Part shown: in pieces, positions 58,601 to 64,000 of the stretch | Layout: the number at the start of each line of letters is the position of its first letter | How positions within the stretch are numbered: position 1 is the first letter of the stretch | Source: Candidatus Hydrogenedentota bacterium | Lineage (GTDB): Bacteria > Hydrogenedentota > Hydrogenedentia > Hydrogenedentales > JAEUWI01 | Reading direction: 5' to 3' | Assembly (NCBI GenBank): GCA_016182605.1 | Contig: JACPGE010000024.1 | Span: 47,252 to 111,251, forward strand | DNA length: 64,000 nucleotides | Notes under the pieces: model-generated | What the model was told of the DNA's origin: nothing | Databases searched by the model: none | The model's input: only the letters and a program-made list of their open reading frames with translations | Program-made: the position numbers and the translations under genes

Positions 58601-61600
58601 TCACCGTTCATCACGATGGCATAGTACGGTCCCTGCTGCATGACCTCTGTGCCATTTGTGCCGGCCCATGCACGAAGCACATTACCGAGTTCGGGCGTCA
58701 CTTCCAGAAGCGCAGTTTCGCCGTCCACGTAGACGGTCGTTCCAGTGGAGGTCTGAATGCTGCCGCCGCCTCCGGGAACGGTTGAAGTGCCGTTGAAAAG
58801 GGCCGTATTAAGAATGAGGTCAAACTCTTCAAGGAAGACGGCTCGAATGGTCGTGTCAGCATTCACGGTGGTACTCACCGTACTCGAATTCGGATCAGCG
58901 TCCGCATTGAGTGAACCCTCCCAATGAGCAAATTGCCAACCTGGGTTTGGTGTTGCGGTGAGGGTCACCGACTGACCGGTGGGATATGCCCCTCCGGGCG
59001 GATTCGTGGTCACACTCCCTTCGCCCGTGATTTGGATAGAGAGATCCCAGTACGGAATGAATGTCGCCGTAACGGACTTGGGGCCGTTCATCGTGACTTT
59101 GATGGCCGGGCCATGCGGATCTTCAGCCGAGTCTAGATCTCCATACCACTCCCCGAGCTGCCAAAGCGGAGCCGGAGTAGCGCTAAGATTCACCAGGGTG
59201 TTTGCAGCATAGCCTCCCGTTTGCATGTCCGCTACGGGAATGGCTTGTACTTCCCCTTCCCCAATCACCTGCGTGGTAAGGAAATTCGTTGGGGTGCAGG
59301 TTAATCCATTGCGGATCACCGTTACGTCATGCGCTTCTATTCTGGGTATGTCCAAACAGATTGCGTGGTTACCGAGCGGGCACAGACTTATGTCAAGAAC
59401 GTCCAAACCGCCCAAGGCACTCAGTGACACCAAGTCCTCCAGATCGGTGAGTTCGGTGTCTCGGAGAAGGAGCTCGGCCAGGTTTTCCAAGGATGCAAGG
59501 GGGGACACATCCGACAGCGGGGTTTCTGAAAGTCCCAAGACTGACAGACTGGAAAGCGCGCCGACGGGCGCGATCTCAACAATCGGATTTGCCCCTATCT
59601 TCAACTGGGCCAGTTGCGGCATTTTCTCCAGGGGCGACAAATCATCGATTGCATTCCCCCACATTACGAGGTCTGTTATTCCAGGCGCGTGGATGAGCGG
59701 GAGAAAGTCTGCTATCTGGTGCCGCGTTAGCTCTACGGAGGTCAAGTCGCGCGCATGTTCCAGTCCGGTTAGATCGACGATTATTTCTCCAACAGCGGCG
59801 TCAGTTGGATTCGGCATCGAGAATGACGTGAATCCAGTCCCATTCAGATCGCTGGCCCAGATCTCGGCACCCACATTGGGCCCGCCAAGAATTGCGTTCA
59901 AGGCTTCCCGAACTGCACTCTCCAGCGCTGGATCTGGAATATGTACCGGGTAGTCATCCTCCGGATATTTCAGAAGCGTGAAGTTGTCTATTTTCATCCG
60001 CCCAGGTTGCCATGGACCGGTCGCACCAGTGGAGCCCAAGGTGAGCAAGAGCCGAATACGAAAGTTCACCGAACGCACGAGCAAGGGTTCCAGCCCTTGA
60101 GAGATCTTGGGCAAGGTGGTCAAGGTAGCGCCCCAAGGTTCAGAAGAGTGTGGCCGTGTCCAGGCTCGCAATACGCTGCCATAGGTTTCGATATACACGT
60201 CGTTCCAGCTCCCCCGAAGCGATTCGGGCAATGGGGCGGTCTGATGCGTCCTTACCGCGCCATTGACGACGTCCAGTATCTCCAGTGTGCTGGGATAAAT
60301 GTTAAGCCTGGTGTAGTTGACTGAGTCGAAATACCGGGTATCAACGCCAATACTCTGCTGCTCACCTGCGGACGACGCGAAGTAGACTGAAAAAGTAATG
60401 CCGGTATTGGTATTGGATTCCGGCCTGCGAATGATGGCCTGTCGTGGACTGGAGGTCTTATAGGTCAGGTATGTGTTCGCTGCTTCGCTTTCCAAATAAT
60501 AGCCATCGTAATCCCCTTGCTCCTTCTCCCAAGGACTTGGCAAGACGCCGCCGGTCGATTCAAAATTCTCGGTATCGTCCAAGTCAAAGGTGGTAAATTC
60601 CCACACTTCGCCTTGTTCGGTTCCGCTGGGGTTTCGCGGGCTGATGCGCCAATAATATTTCTTGCCATACTCAAGCTGACCAAGATATGACTGGGATGAA
60701 ATGGTTCCCGTATTCCATAGGGGTGGTGGGTTCTCATCACCAAAGTACACATCGACTTCGTCCGTGTTCAATCCATTGAGCCATGAAAGTGTAACATCGA
60801 GCGGAATATCGGCGGAGCCATTGAGCGGGTAATTGTTCCATGGAAGCTCTGGCAGCGGCAAGGCTCCCGTTGTGAAACTCCATATGGGCCCTGCCATGTC
60901 TGGGTCTGCATCGCCATCACCATCGAACTCTTCCACGACTTTCCAGCTATACGTTGTAAATTCTTCAAGTCTGCCTGCAGGCTTGAAATAAGGATTGATC
61001 GGGCTTCCGGCGAAAGGAATGCTTGAAGGGTTTGTGCCAAGGTATACCCGATGCATTGTAACACCTGTCTGAAAATCCCAGCCCAGCCCCGTGTTTACGG
61101 ACACATCAGTCGCCCCGTGAACAGGAGATGGGTGATTCGGCGCGGCGTTTGCTTCGAAGCTTGCTTGGAGCAGCCGGTCCTGGTCCATGATGACTTCAAT
61201 AGATGATTCGTAATAACTTGGATTGTTGAGTCCATAGTTGCCGTACCAGCGGCCAAAGGAAAACCCTGTAAGATCCGCGGCCTCGACCTGTAGAATCGCA
61301 GGCTCTTCATCTATCGGGTCATACGTGTATGTGAGCGGCCCACTGTACGCGGCGCCATTGATGAGAACACTTCCTCCCGCATTTCCAGTGACTGTGAGAG
61401 TATGCTCGCAGCCAACACCATCATCCAACACCGTAACGCCGCGCGTCTTCAGAGTTGGTATATCCACGCAGTACGCATTGCTTGTCAGAGGGCAATCGAT
61501 CACTTCGAGCATGTCAGACGCGCTCGAAAAATTGGAGTTGTTCACCAACGGCGCAAGGTCGGTAACACCTGTATCCTTGATCGCGACGGTATTGAGGGGC

Positions 61601-63741
61601 TTGGTATTGAATCCTGCATTGGCCAAACTACTAATCGGCGTTCTGTGGGCGTAAAACGTCTCCAGTTGCGTGAGTGAGTTTACGTAGCCAAGAGCGGTGT
61701 CGTTGAATCCCGAAGCATCGGAGACCCGCAATTCGCGCAAGTTGGTGCATTGAGCAATCGGCTCCCATTGCACACCAGTTGCATTGGTATGGCCGAGCAC
61801 AGCAATCTGAAGATTGGGCAGATTGGGCAGGACATGGAAGGAGCTAATCGGATTCGACCACACTTTAAGGATGTTTAGAGAGCGCATGTGAACCAAAGGC
61901 GACAGGTCGGTGAAGTTCTGCCTGCTGATCTCCAGGTTGGTGACGCCGCGGGCATGTTCCAAACCGCTGAGACTTTGAATCAAATCTCCAGTCGGTGGAT
62001 TCGTGGGATTGCTCACCGTAAACGCCGTGAATGCGGGTGCGTTCAGGTGGTTGGAAAAGAGTTGGCCCGTGCCATCTGGCACGACAAGCAGATCTTCCAG
62101 CGCTTCATGCACTTTTTCGTTGAGTACCGCATCTGGAAAATGCACTGGGTAATAGTCGCTGGTGTAGAACTTCATCCGGAAGTCATCGACGTAGGTATGC
62201 CCGATGTAGGCGGCGCCACCAGAACCTTCCCTCAAACGCATGTGCAGCCGCACACAGGTGTTGGAGAGGTAGGGATCGACACTGAGCGGCTGGAGTGCTT
62301 GCGTTGTAATGGGCGGGTTTGTTGTGGCGTACTGCTCGAGAGAGATTGTGGTGTCGGGTTCACGGACCCAGACTTTTAGCGTACTGCCAAGAGTTTCGAT
62401 GTACGTTTCGTAATAGCTCCCATTCCCGTGGATGAACGGGGTTGTGGAACTGAGATTGGTTATGGTGCCGCCTGACCCGTTGGGGCGCACATCTTCCAGC
62501 GCAATTGCCGACTTGGTAAAGGTAATCTTGGTGTAATCCAAGGGGGATTTGTAGCGCGGATTGACTGCGATCGCCTGGTTTGCACTAGCATTCTGGAACG
62601 CATATTTGAAACTGATTACATTGTTTTCGTGCTGTTCATCGTGCCTGATGATGCCCGTGACTGCGGTTGAGGCACTGGTATTGGTCAGATACGTTTCCAA
62701 TCCATCAAAATCCACAACGATTCCGCTGCTGTTCCCTTCTCCGGTTTCCACGCGCCAGGGGTACGGGTAGGATGCCCCAACGGGAGGCAACGTGTTGAAG
62801 TTGTAGAAGAACTGGTTGCTCTGTTGTGCAAAGACGGCTGTGAGGACCGTATCGTTGTTGAGCGTGAGGGCGAGGGGCGTACTGTAGGAAATGCTCTGCG
62901 TGGGCGCGTCGAAATCCCAATGTTGGAATGTCCAACCAGATCCAGGCGTAGGCAGGAGATTGAATGCCGTTCCCTTATCGTAAGTCCCCGAGGCCACGGA
63001 GACGGTGCCAGAACCCGCGGATCGAACCGATAGCGTGCGTGTTTCAACAAAGGTGGCTGTTACCGTCTTGGCGGCATCCATGAAGACGGTATTGGTGTGT
63101 GCGCCGCTTGGCAGGGTCACATCGGGGCCATTCACAGACCCGCTCCAGCCAGAAAAGCGGCTGCCCGGCGTTGGTGTGGCAGTCACGGTAAGCGTGGCAT
63201 TCTCATCCTGTAGTCCAGTCGCGGGCGTGATGGTGCCTGTTCCTGAGCCGCTCTTCGTTGTGGTTAGCATATATCGCTTTACAAAATGCGGTATTACATA
63301 CCAGTTGCCGCCGGTGACGGTGATGCTCAGGCTGGTCTGGGTAGGCGGGGTCATTTGAAGTGTCGATGTAACGAGTCCATATTCCCAGCCATCGAAGCGG
63401 TATCCGGATGGAGGTGCGGCGGTGAATGTTACCGCCGTGCCAATCTCGTTGCCGTTCGAGTCCACTGCGTACGCATAGGAGAGGGATGTCGTGGCGTACT
63501 TGGTGCTTGCCGGATTACTCACCGTAACAGGGCACACGCCGTTGCCGCTGTTGAACGTAAGGTAGACGTACCGGTGTGTAATCGTGCCGCCGCTGCTCGC
63601 GTGGGCCGCTTGGTCCCCGCCCAGGAGCAGCATTCCAGGGAAAATGGACGCCAGCAGGGCCAGGACGGCCACCAGCCCCCAGGCCAAACCGAACGCATAC
63701 GCATACCGAGTCAGATGTTTCTTCAAGTGCCGGGACATCAT
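46657..63741 (-). CDS. Giant surface-type RHS polymorphic toxin with AHH/HNH nuclease tip
   Basis: A single 5694-residue frame, ATG with AAGGAG 7 bases upstream. Order: export signal (1-50); InlB-type repeats (WxG...VTATF pattern); jelly-roll A (about 310-545) and leucine-rich repeats A (545-770); two FnIII-like units (875-1050); jelly-roll B (1050-1260) and LRR B (1265-1480); more InlB-type repeats; a dockerin-like module (about 2150-2200, DVDADGDRDMQD); type-3 calcium repeats (2295-2365, DADSDGL); an AT-rich region without known domains (about 2615-3380); further repeats; RHS/YD shell (about 3845-5431) closing at TYTDPFGLA; variable tip ending in QVHHIMP (His5604-His5605) and NNGIRLTLAQHIGSH, the AHH nuclease pattern. 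Probably a contact-dependent or secreted DNase/RNase; secretion route unknown. Confidence 0.9.
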   Translation of the reverse strand: MMSRHLKKHLTRYAYAFGLAWGLVAVLALLASIFPGMLLLGGDQAAHASSGGTITHRYVYLTFNSGNGVCPVTVSNPASTKYATTSLSYAYAVDSNGNEIGTAVTFTAAPPSGYRFDGWEYGLVTSTLQMTPPTQTSLSITVTGGNWYVIPHFVKRYMLTTTKSGSGTGTITPATGLQDENATLTVTATPTPGSRFSGWSGSVNGPDVTLPSGAHTNTVFMDAAKTVTATFVETRTLSVRSAGSGTVSVASGTYDKGTAFNLLPTPGSGWTFQHWDFDAPTQSISYSTPLALTLNNDTVLTAVFAQQSNQFFYNFNTLPPVGASYPYPWRVETGEGNSSGIVVDFDGLETYLTNTSASTAVTGIIRHDEQHENNVISFKYAFQNASANQAIAVNPRYKSPLDYTKITFTKSAIALEDVRPNGSGGTITNLSSTTPFIHGNGSYYETYIETLGSTLKVWVREPDTTISLEQYATTNPPITTQALQPLSVDPYLSNTCVRLHMRLREGSGGAAYIGHTYVDDFRMKFYTSDYYPVHFPDAVLNEKVHEALEDLLVVPDGTGQLFSNHLNAPAFTAFTVSNPTNPPTGDLIQSLSGLEHARGVTNLEISRQNFTDLSPLVHMRSLNILKVWSNPISSFHVLPNLPNLQIAVLGHTNATGVQWEPIAQCTNLRELRVSDASGFNDTALGYVNSLTQLETFYAHRTPISSLANAGFNTKPLNTVAIKDTGVTDLAPLVNNSNFSSASDMLEVIDCPLTSNAYCVDIPTLKTRGVTVLDDGVGCEHTLTVTGNAGGSVLINGAAYSGPLTYTYDPIDEEPAILQVEAADLTGFSFGRWYGNYGLNNPSYYESSIEVIMDQDRLLQASFEANAAPNHPSPVHGATDVSVNTGLGWDFQTGVTMHRVYLGTNPSSIPFAGSPINPYFKPAGRLEEFTTYSWKVVEEFDGDGDADPDMAGPIWSFTTGALPLPELPWNNYPLNGSADIPLDVTLSWLNGLNTDEVDVYFGDENPPPLWNTGTISSQSYLGQLEYGKKYYWRISPRNPSGTEQGEVWEFTTFDLDDTENFESTGGVLPSPWEKEQGDYDGYYLESEAANTYLTYKTSSPRQAIIRRPESNTNTGITFSVYFASSAGEQQSIGVDTRYFDSVNYTRLNIYPSTLEILDVVNGAVRTHQTAPLPESLRGSWNDVYIETYGSVLRAWTRPHSSEPWGATLTTLPKISQGLEPLLVRSVNFRIRLLLTLGSTGATGPWQPGRMKIDNFTLLKYPEDDYPVHIPDPALESAVREALNAILGGPNVGAEIWASDLNGTGFTSFSMPNPTDAAVGEIIVDLTGLEHARDLTSVELTRHQIADFLPLIHAPGITDLVMWGNAIDDLSPLEKMPQLAQLKIGANPIVEIAPVGALSSLSVLGLSETPLSDVSPLASLENLAELLLRDTELTDLEDLVSLSALGGLDVLDISLCPLGNHAICLDIPRIEAHDVTVIRNGLTCTPTNFLTTQVIGEGEVQAIPVADMQTGGYAANTLVNLSATPAPLWQLGEWYGDLDSAEDPHGPAIKVTMNGPKSVTATFIPYWDLSIQITGEGSVTTNPPGGAYPTGQSVTLTATPNPGWQFAHWEGSLNADADPNSSTVSTTVNADTTIRAVFLEEFDLILNTALFNGTSTVPGGGGSIQTSTGTTVYVDGETALLEVTPELGNVLRAWAGTNGTEVMQQGPYYAIVMNGDKEVTGIFEDGFQVRTVSNGPASFSLAPPLTTYEPGQQVTVTVLPSEGWTFTGWTGDVAGVADLGSDSISFEVSSDRTLSAQLTKNIYHLTVLSDGGGSVEISPNQTTFDAFEKVTLTPVALEGSRFSQWVQDAGTGVINSGDVPLELVMDQDRTIRAVFDDKYILTINSTEAIIADPEPDADGLYKAGTEVTLTAVPFPGTRLLEWGGDATPADYNSLIAKVTMDADKNVSAEFEDAYTLTVNTEAGTSASEWPGEERDYIKADPWPQFWDYPNSHAGQSLESGQYVGYLPVDGGVTLHAREISPEDQVFHHWEDANGNVIGRDAELALTMDANKVVTVVYIDHGPRLKANILGKGELTINDGFPGTYRVARAERNYHPNDTVSLHAEPIPGYYFDHWVAPAGATINTSTGDLELTLTEDTEVAAIFIPGEDLYVFDGDVDADGDRDMQDVTIVQNAIGTGSTTFEKADVNGDGLFDLFDLKWVVDAKEGRNQAYTLFLDTEGVGQIQVDAPGAATREISVVDYHEYRANTAITLTAMPRPGWYFDRWEGMRQGHAPVITVPMNRPRVNVYAIFKSVESSADYSDADSDGLSAFHEQHYGTDPNDADSDSDGLPDGWEVSSNLNPTSASGDDGADGDPDEDGIYNDEEFAASSNPRATGKRQFRIMLSQEGEGMTGFAEGAAKLDEGGPFDLMAVEPVDGVFACWEGDLISTSKSSGISHAFNHKAVRGVFKSYVHFDAGAGEGDKCSVDRADGRYVEGEYAQLTATPAPNETFVGWRGTLRGSAPSQLVEVTRDHNVTPVFKAEYHTLTLEIDGEGQEVEVRLADGAPTVYSSAQSPIEIPVSPNQEVLLTALPDEAEHWVLKTWDGLERRTLELPSPTSTTVVILSNHEVTARFARTWPIRLSNPIGQANYFQFEPEPSYFESAANVVTAYYETGTRVQISPTEYPSLLNAVKWCQVTPETVSWAGSYLGSHLDLKVDENSDLQIKAEFIDCNDQIFEDQLVLANIVPARAGAFGVCVSTIDPATESYNEVMFHTLDANSIAVETIHQNEQQLFLAIKSESNGQSTNVGQSFGEGSVVVNKYGEPVQFINAGVNLYIPISTAQIPYTIIKQSRVFAVKLTFLNRHLGRDTSGYAPAIQCHEIDYAFSSDFGFDDCAHASVCFCHFDVSHLKYALLFVAILEPEVVEQGDVTLNVQLTDPVNKAYEYYLASQDEESHISAHSDWGKLGDDVYWLDQGVALASNSNTAPASEWWEFQHDGQFAGEGEFFVNSRFRFRDVEVYDVELIEPNFEIVDGRIPYRTGLGTLNFKAKLRIPRVGNISDSDSGSDSMEKYFPYTSWRIEGVEDGTVRKNGNFHSSPIVFAALPPGDNVITFSLYGLLPQDDQAVIDVDRAIPVQYRTHAVSRPDTNAEGAEMSLEFRVDTSDFVDHFDWMLEEVQSEMFSKTLDWKDSMIAAANGWPGLEFGESKGKFLSKAVEIAISGVEDRDGEKSFQYANPDGTTDGSKKAFLMWRDFEFHRVIDNAEMNSLLFGAFLGHLYTLNGTGEGLGIEETNFGVYSKTAGWLNVGGRFETALVRSGFNATQEGGDISYVADDNSSGDTTGRDVYEALQEPGFLWPQIEGELGYLDSFAEMNQITIEDTGVRDGYDDCELETLAKFQEAGQDVTLETALPRLEVNVENTDSEANSPATFTVNLAEVVHTCDPKGEVTQEGDTTKYVYEGFWPGDMVTVNVQPDDDAHYIGYEGDARRIGTRGNGVAIDLPVVERVDWNQFVNVTLRKAGLATVQLGNSDTFGVEIEAPGGIIEELPTSQGNRNVTILFYEDGALTCSAYPLAGSVECFDRWTFSEGSNPDETVEEMDLTRIVQTGLSYQATLDNVLNCLRTLTVTTTSGGTLSGALPNGTVFELGAGDFDAFDVTALDGNVVEVLAAPSLGHVLEAWEINGVLEECEDSVECLAKTVYMSGDTSIRAIFEPRETLKVKKTGAGRLILTPLDPVSNQPLSEDSVRIDSEEIQSYMFHPDDKFKLEAQPSEDWQVMQWTSNVRMENGQVLGPEHARDKIVYLHNWNNNTTSQPSVAVTFEHSDENGGQPGIGNILNAILNRHGVSWRGQMVSSLPPASQGISFADPSSCGGSQSDFRHEGDPVYPYSGEVYLDEVDLTIPSKGGGVDFVWGRHYRSRHGRPTAMGNNWDYSYNIYLEKLDGNVLVLNSGNGRKDYFEETSPGVWTRPEYFRSIKESNGSLYLEYEDGAKWHFHVIPESGERIGRIRRIESRLGIGFDFSYPTTNTALLLISSDEGWKTHVYFNDAFTNPAARIVRCELDIRNWPAYRRFEYGYHPNGDLKSVTDPNGNTRSFTYLAGDANHPELSGNLHTITDARGEVYVENHYESNKAMPDYDRITSQRWGEEGEVTTWAYDVETPTSANRQEVTRTTIIDRRGKKRVLHYDQLNRGLKEEVFTDQGPVLVTEQFWNEDSQRTKVKLPNEAYTRFIYDSEQSDLRKRGRLLERIDYPGPLGADQAFLRERYDYDHADPDCGCADSPSDYYDRNGNHTHYEYYGDGTSKSITYPNGAKAEFTYSNQGAFKGRIASYVRPGFEIPISYMYQQLTASKGTLVTQTEDERRTYLEYDFWGNLVKSTDPKGNVTRYTYDKMNHLISITSPPISNAESFLGSGTRSSAYYRTLYGYDENYNLLSSVQGRLLGVADSPVSTPIDATDQSMVEYADHDRLNFPRTRLQHTGAGAPVKTGYEFDANRNIEKVTTGQANRTDNNAEPGNVIAYSYNERNQPTSIQRALGYSQTMEYDAMGALTSRVISGGGETADVVYTYALDGFGRVKTKTDPSGTVTTCTYDANGNITIIEVEGESSSDTPGIRTVLYTEERDYSSINLPTVIRRTHQNETGAVGGDGVAMDVLQYNLRGNRTAVTDDNNVTSNYSYNQYGELSGMSKPGFGLSLTRDLNGNVTSRATHPQIEWEPDWSVYNITEVEGEFYEYDSLNRLVLMHGDMFSESNGYVDPEQVRERYEYDSRSNVVGHKDLNNHVTRNSYDGLNRMTSMERMLDGDPDTVFLTLSRTYDHNNRLESESNSGQLTKYFYDALDRLTGIGHPEDGGMPSVHFTHYPTGAIKSRQDQNGTVITHFYDGAARLVRKMLTPGAGVIVPSNPEETFAYDGLSRLVRGTNDHATVIRGYDSLGRLMSETTTFEDGTASVPVNVTQDVDGVGNVLSIHYPNNGAQAGRIISRTYSPLNEIRMITEGAITHANYFGFKPGQVRRKELGNSAGVSVYGVGHELPEPPTDGLYELWSDTGIGFQAIKETEHQFKVSGVNAVSKQRYGKNARTGQRTSRYESFPGPWTESHVNTSFEYDSLDRLTASTVEDSTPAEFFRADYALDALGNRDVVTLTDTRGGSAEMETFDYTQQFWWGYDENAYQLAHTGAIGASRGHVDDYDFNSNLTQMDGTGGQGIPVRKFWYDHENRLVRHLDNLDGIESTYRYDALGRRIAKVVNGQVTRYVHLGNSVLAEQNATGENIATYVYGRTLDEPISMQRDVCNASGALQPDGTPEDYYYFLDDQNNAWFLGNAAGEVVEAYTYGSGLDGAVYTGMVNGEPVYAPIPGDYGFPLLRSVDTGEVLPVTNVGGARLTTFEDGSGGSTGELVQSRYGNPYLFNGRHWDPELGLYYYRNRYMDPLEGRFTTRDPIGAWGDPMNLGNAYTYVGNNPWTYTDPFGLAGDRYPESDLGWAGYYAYETGAGALTLPSLVGSGIGWALGGIFGGGVVHGSDRLDLDAFEARAAGGDSRLGGNVLGEAANSVQDTANRLRNLAELAALGVPGPLGIGIDAASAAIDGSQGNFASAALPIVGAGIRVCPTVGNTRAYLDELGVSAHVARRHLRAAVEGTGGQVHHIMPWALRNHPLIQQAARGGFNINGSNNGIRLTLAQHIGSHSQYNATIQVRLDEILQSNPDISEIDAANAVQSYTDQLRESLLTASNRLR

Positions 63742-63789
63742 GGACGCTCTCCTTCCGTTTTGGGGGCAGACACCGGGCGCGTTCGCGGC

Positions 63790-64000
63790 TTATTCCAGCG
63801 ATACGGAACGGCGGCCCTGACGGAACTCTTCAATGCTCTGTGTGCAGCGTTCGGCAACCTGACTGTTGGGATACTTCGCGATGAGACGTTCGCAGAGTTC
63901 GATGGCAACACGGGTGTTTCCCCGGGCCACCAAGAGATTGGCCAGATCCATGACGGCCTTGATCCGGTCCTCCCAGATGACGCGCTCCAGGGTATGCTCT
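63790..64000 (-). CDS. C-terminal end of a TPR-like protein (cut by window edge)
   Basis: The last 69 or so residues of a minus-strand gene end at TAA (63790-63792), 48 bases before the giant RHS gene. They include LANLLVARGNTRVAIELCER and LIAKYPNSQVAERCTQ, a helix-turn-helix pattern typical of tetratricopeptide repeats such as those in YbgF/BamD-like proteins. With so little sequence no function can be given. The short gap would allow co-transcription with the toxin gene. Confidence 0.6.
   Translation of the reverse strand, partial: EHTLERVIWEDRIKAVMDLANLLVARGNTRVAIELCERLIAKYPNSQVAERCTQSIEEFRQGRRSVSLE

Noticed and set aside
46657..63741. Tandem InlB-type repeats as a CRISPR array or DNA repeat
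   Set aside because: Similarity is at protein level only; spacing and DNA sequence vary and no constant direct repeat is present.

Overview
The window is 64 kb of GC-rich bacterial DNA. The organism looks like a diderm: there is a TolC-like outer-membrane factor with a periplasmic adaptor, a likely lipoprotein, and large Sec-exported proteins. Gene content (CheA with two CheW modules, end-to-end domain fusions, a very large repeat-rich surface protein with dockerin-like and calcium-repeat modules) would suit a free-living deep-branching or PVC/Hydrogenedentota-like lineage. That placement is an inference from style, not a database match. Most of the first 44 kb is ordinary housekeeping. The last 20 kb is an accessory locus.

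Region by region. 1-5.1 kb: a chemotaxis operon on the minus strand (cheA-cheW-cheB-cheR, cheR cut by the window edge) with a good sigma70-type promoter 5' of cheA. 5.1-8.9 kb: an exported protein of unknown function, tRNA-Leu(CAA), an Eis-like acetyltransferase and an NhaC antiporter. 8.9-15 kb: a tripartite ABC efflux operon (outer-membrane factor, long adaptor, ATPase, MacB-like permease). 15.2-23.3 kb: the translation/transcription operon rimP-nusA-infB-ylxP-[rbfA::nrnA fusion]-truB-ribF, with a terminator-like hairpin just ahead of rimP. 23.5-29.8 kb: ctpA, then rph-rdgB-tsaC-rpiB-hslU-pgeF. 30-39 kb: an antiporter fused to a PTS EIIA domain, lon, a 979-aa flippase-like/alkaline-phosphatase-superfamily protein, a Cys/Met PLP enzyme and the fluoride channel crcB. 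39-43 kb: a HigBA toxin-antitoxin pair, then polX-nth-CPBP with overlapping reading frames. 43.3-44.8 kb: the ComM/YifB ATPase.

44.8-63.8 kb: the accessory region is one giant polymorphic-toxin locus. A 5694-aa protein starts with an export signal. It then carries about 17-19 InlB-type repeats, two copies of a jelly-roll plus leucine-rich-repeat module, a dockerin-like module, thrombospondin-type-3 calcium repeats, an AT-rich stretch of unknown function, and a full RHS/YD-repeat shell. It ends in an AHH/HNH-type nuclease tip. The stop codon overlaps the start of a probable immunity gene (ATGA). Behind that lie a broken gene, an unrecognised AT-rich gene that may be a second immunity gene, and a 308-bp rearranged piece of RHS core sitting against the 3' end of comM. 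Together they look like the scar of RHS cassette exchange. This locus is the most interesting part of the window.
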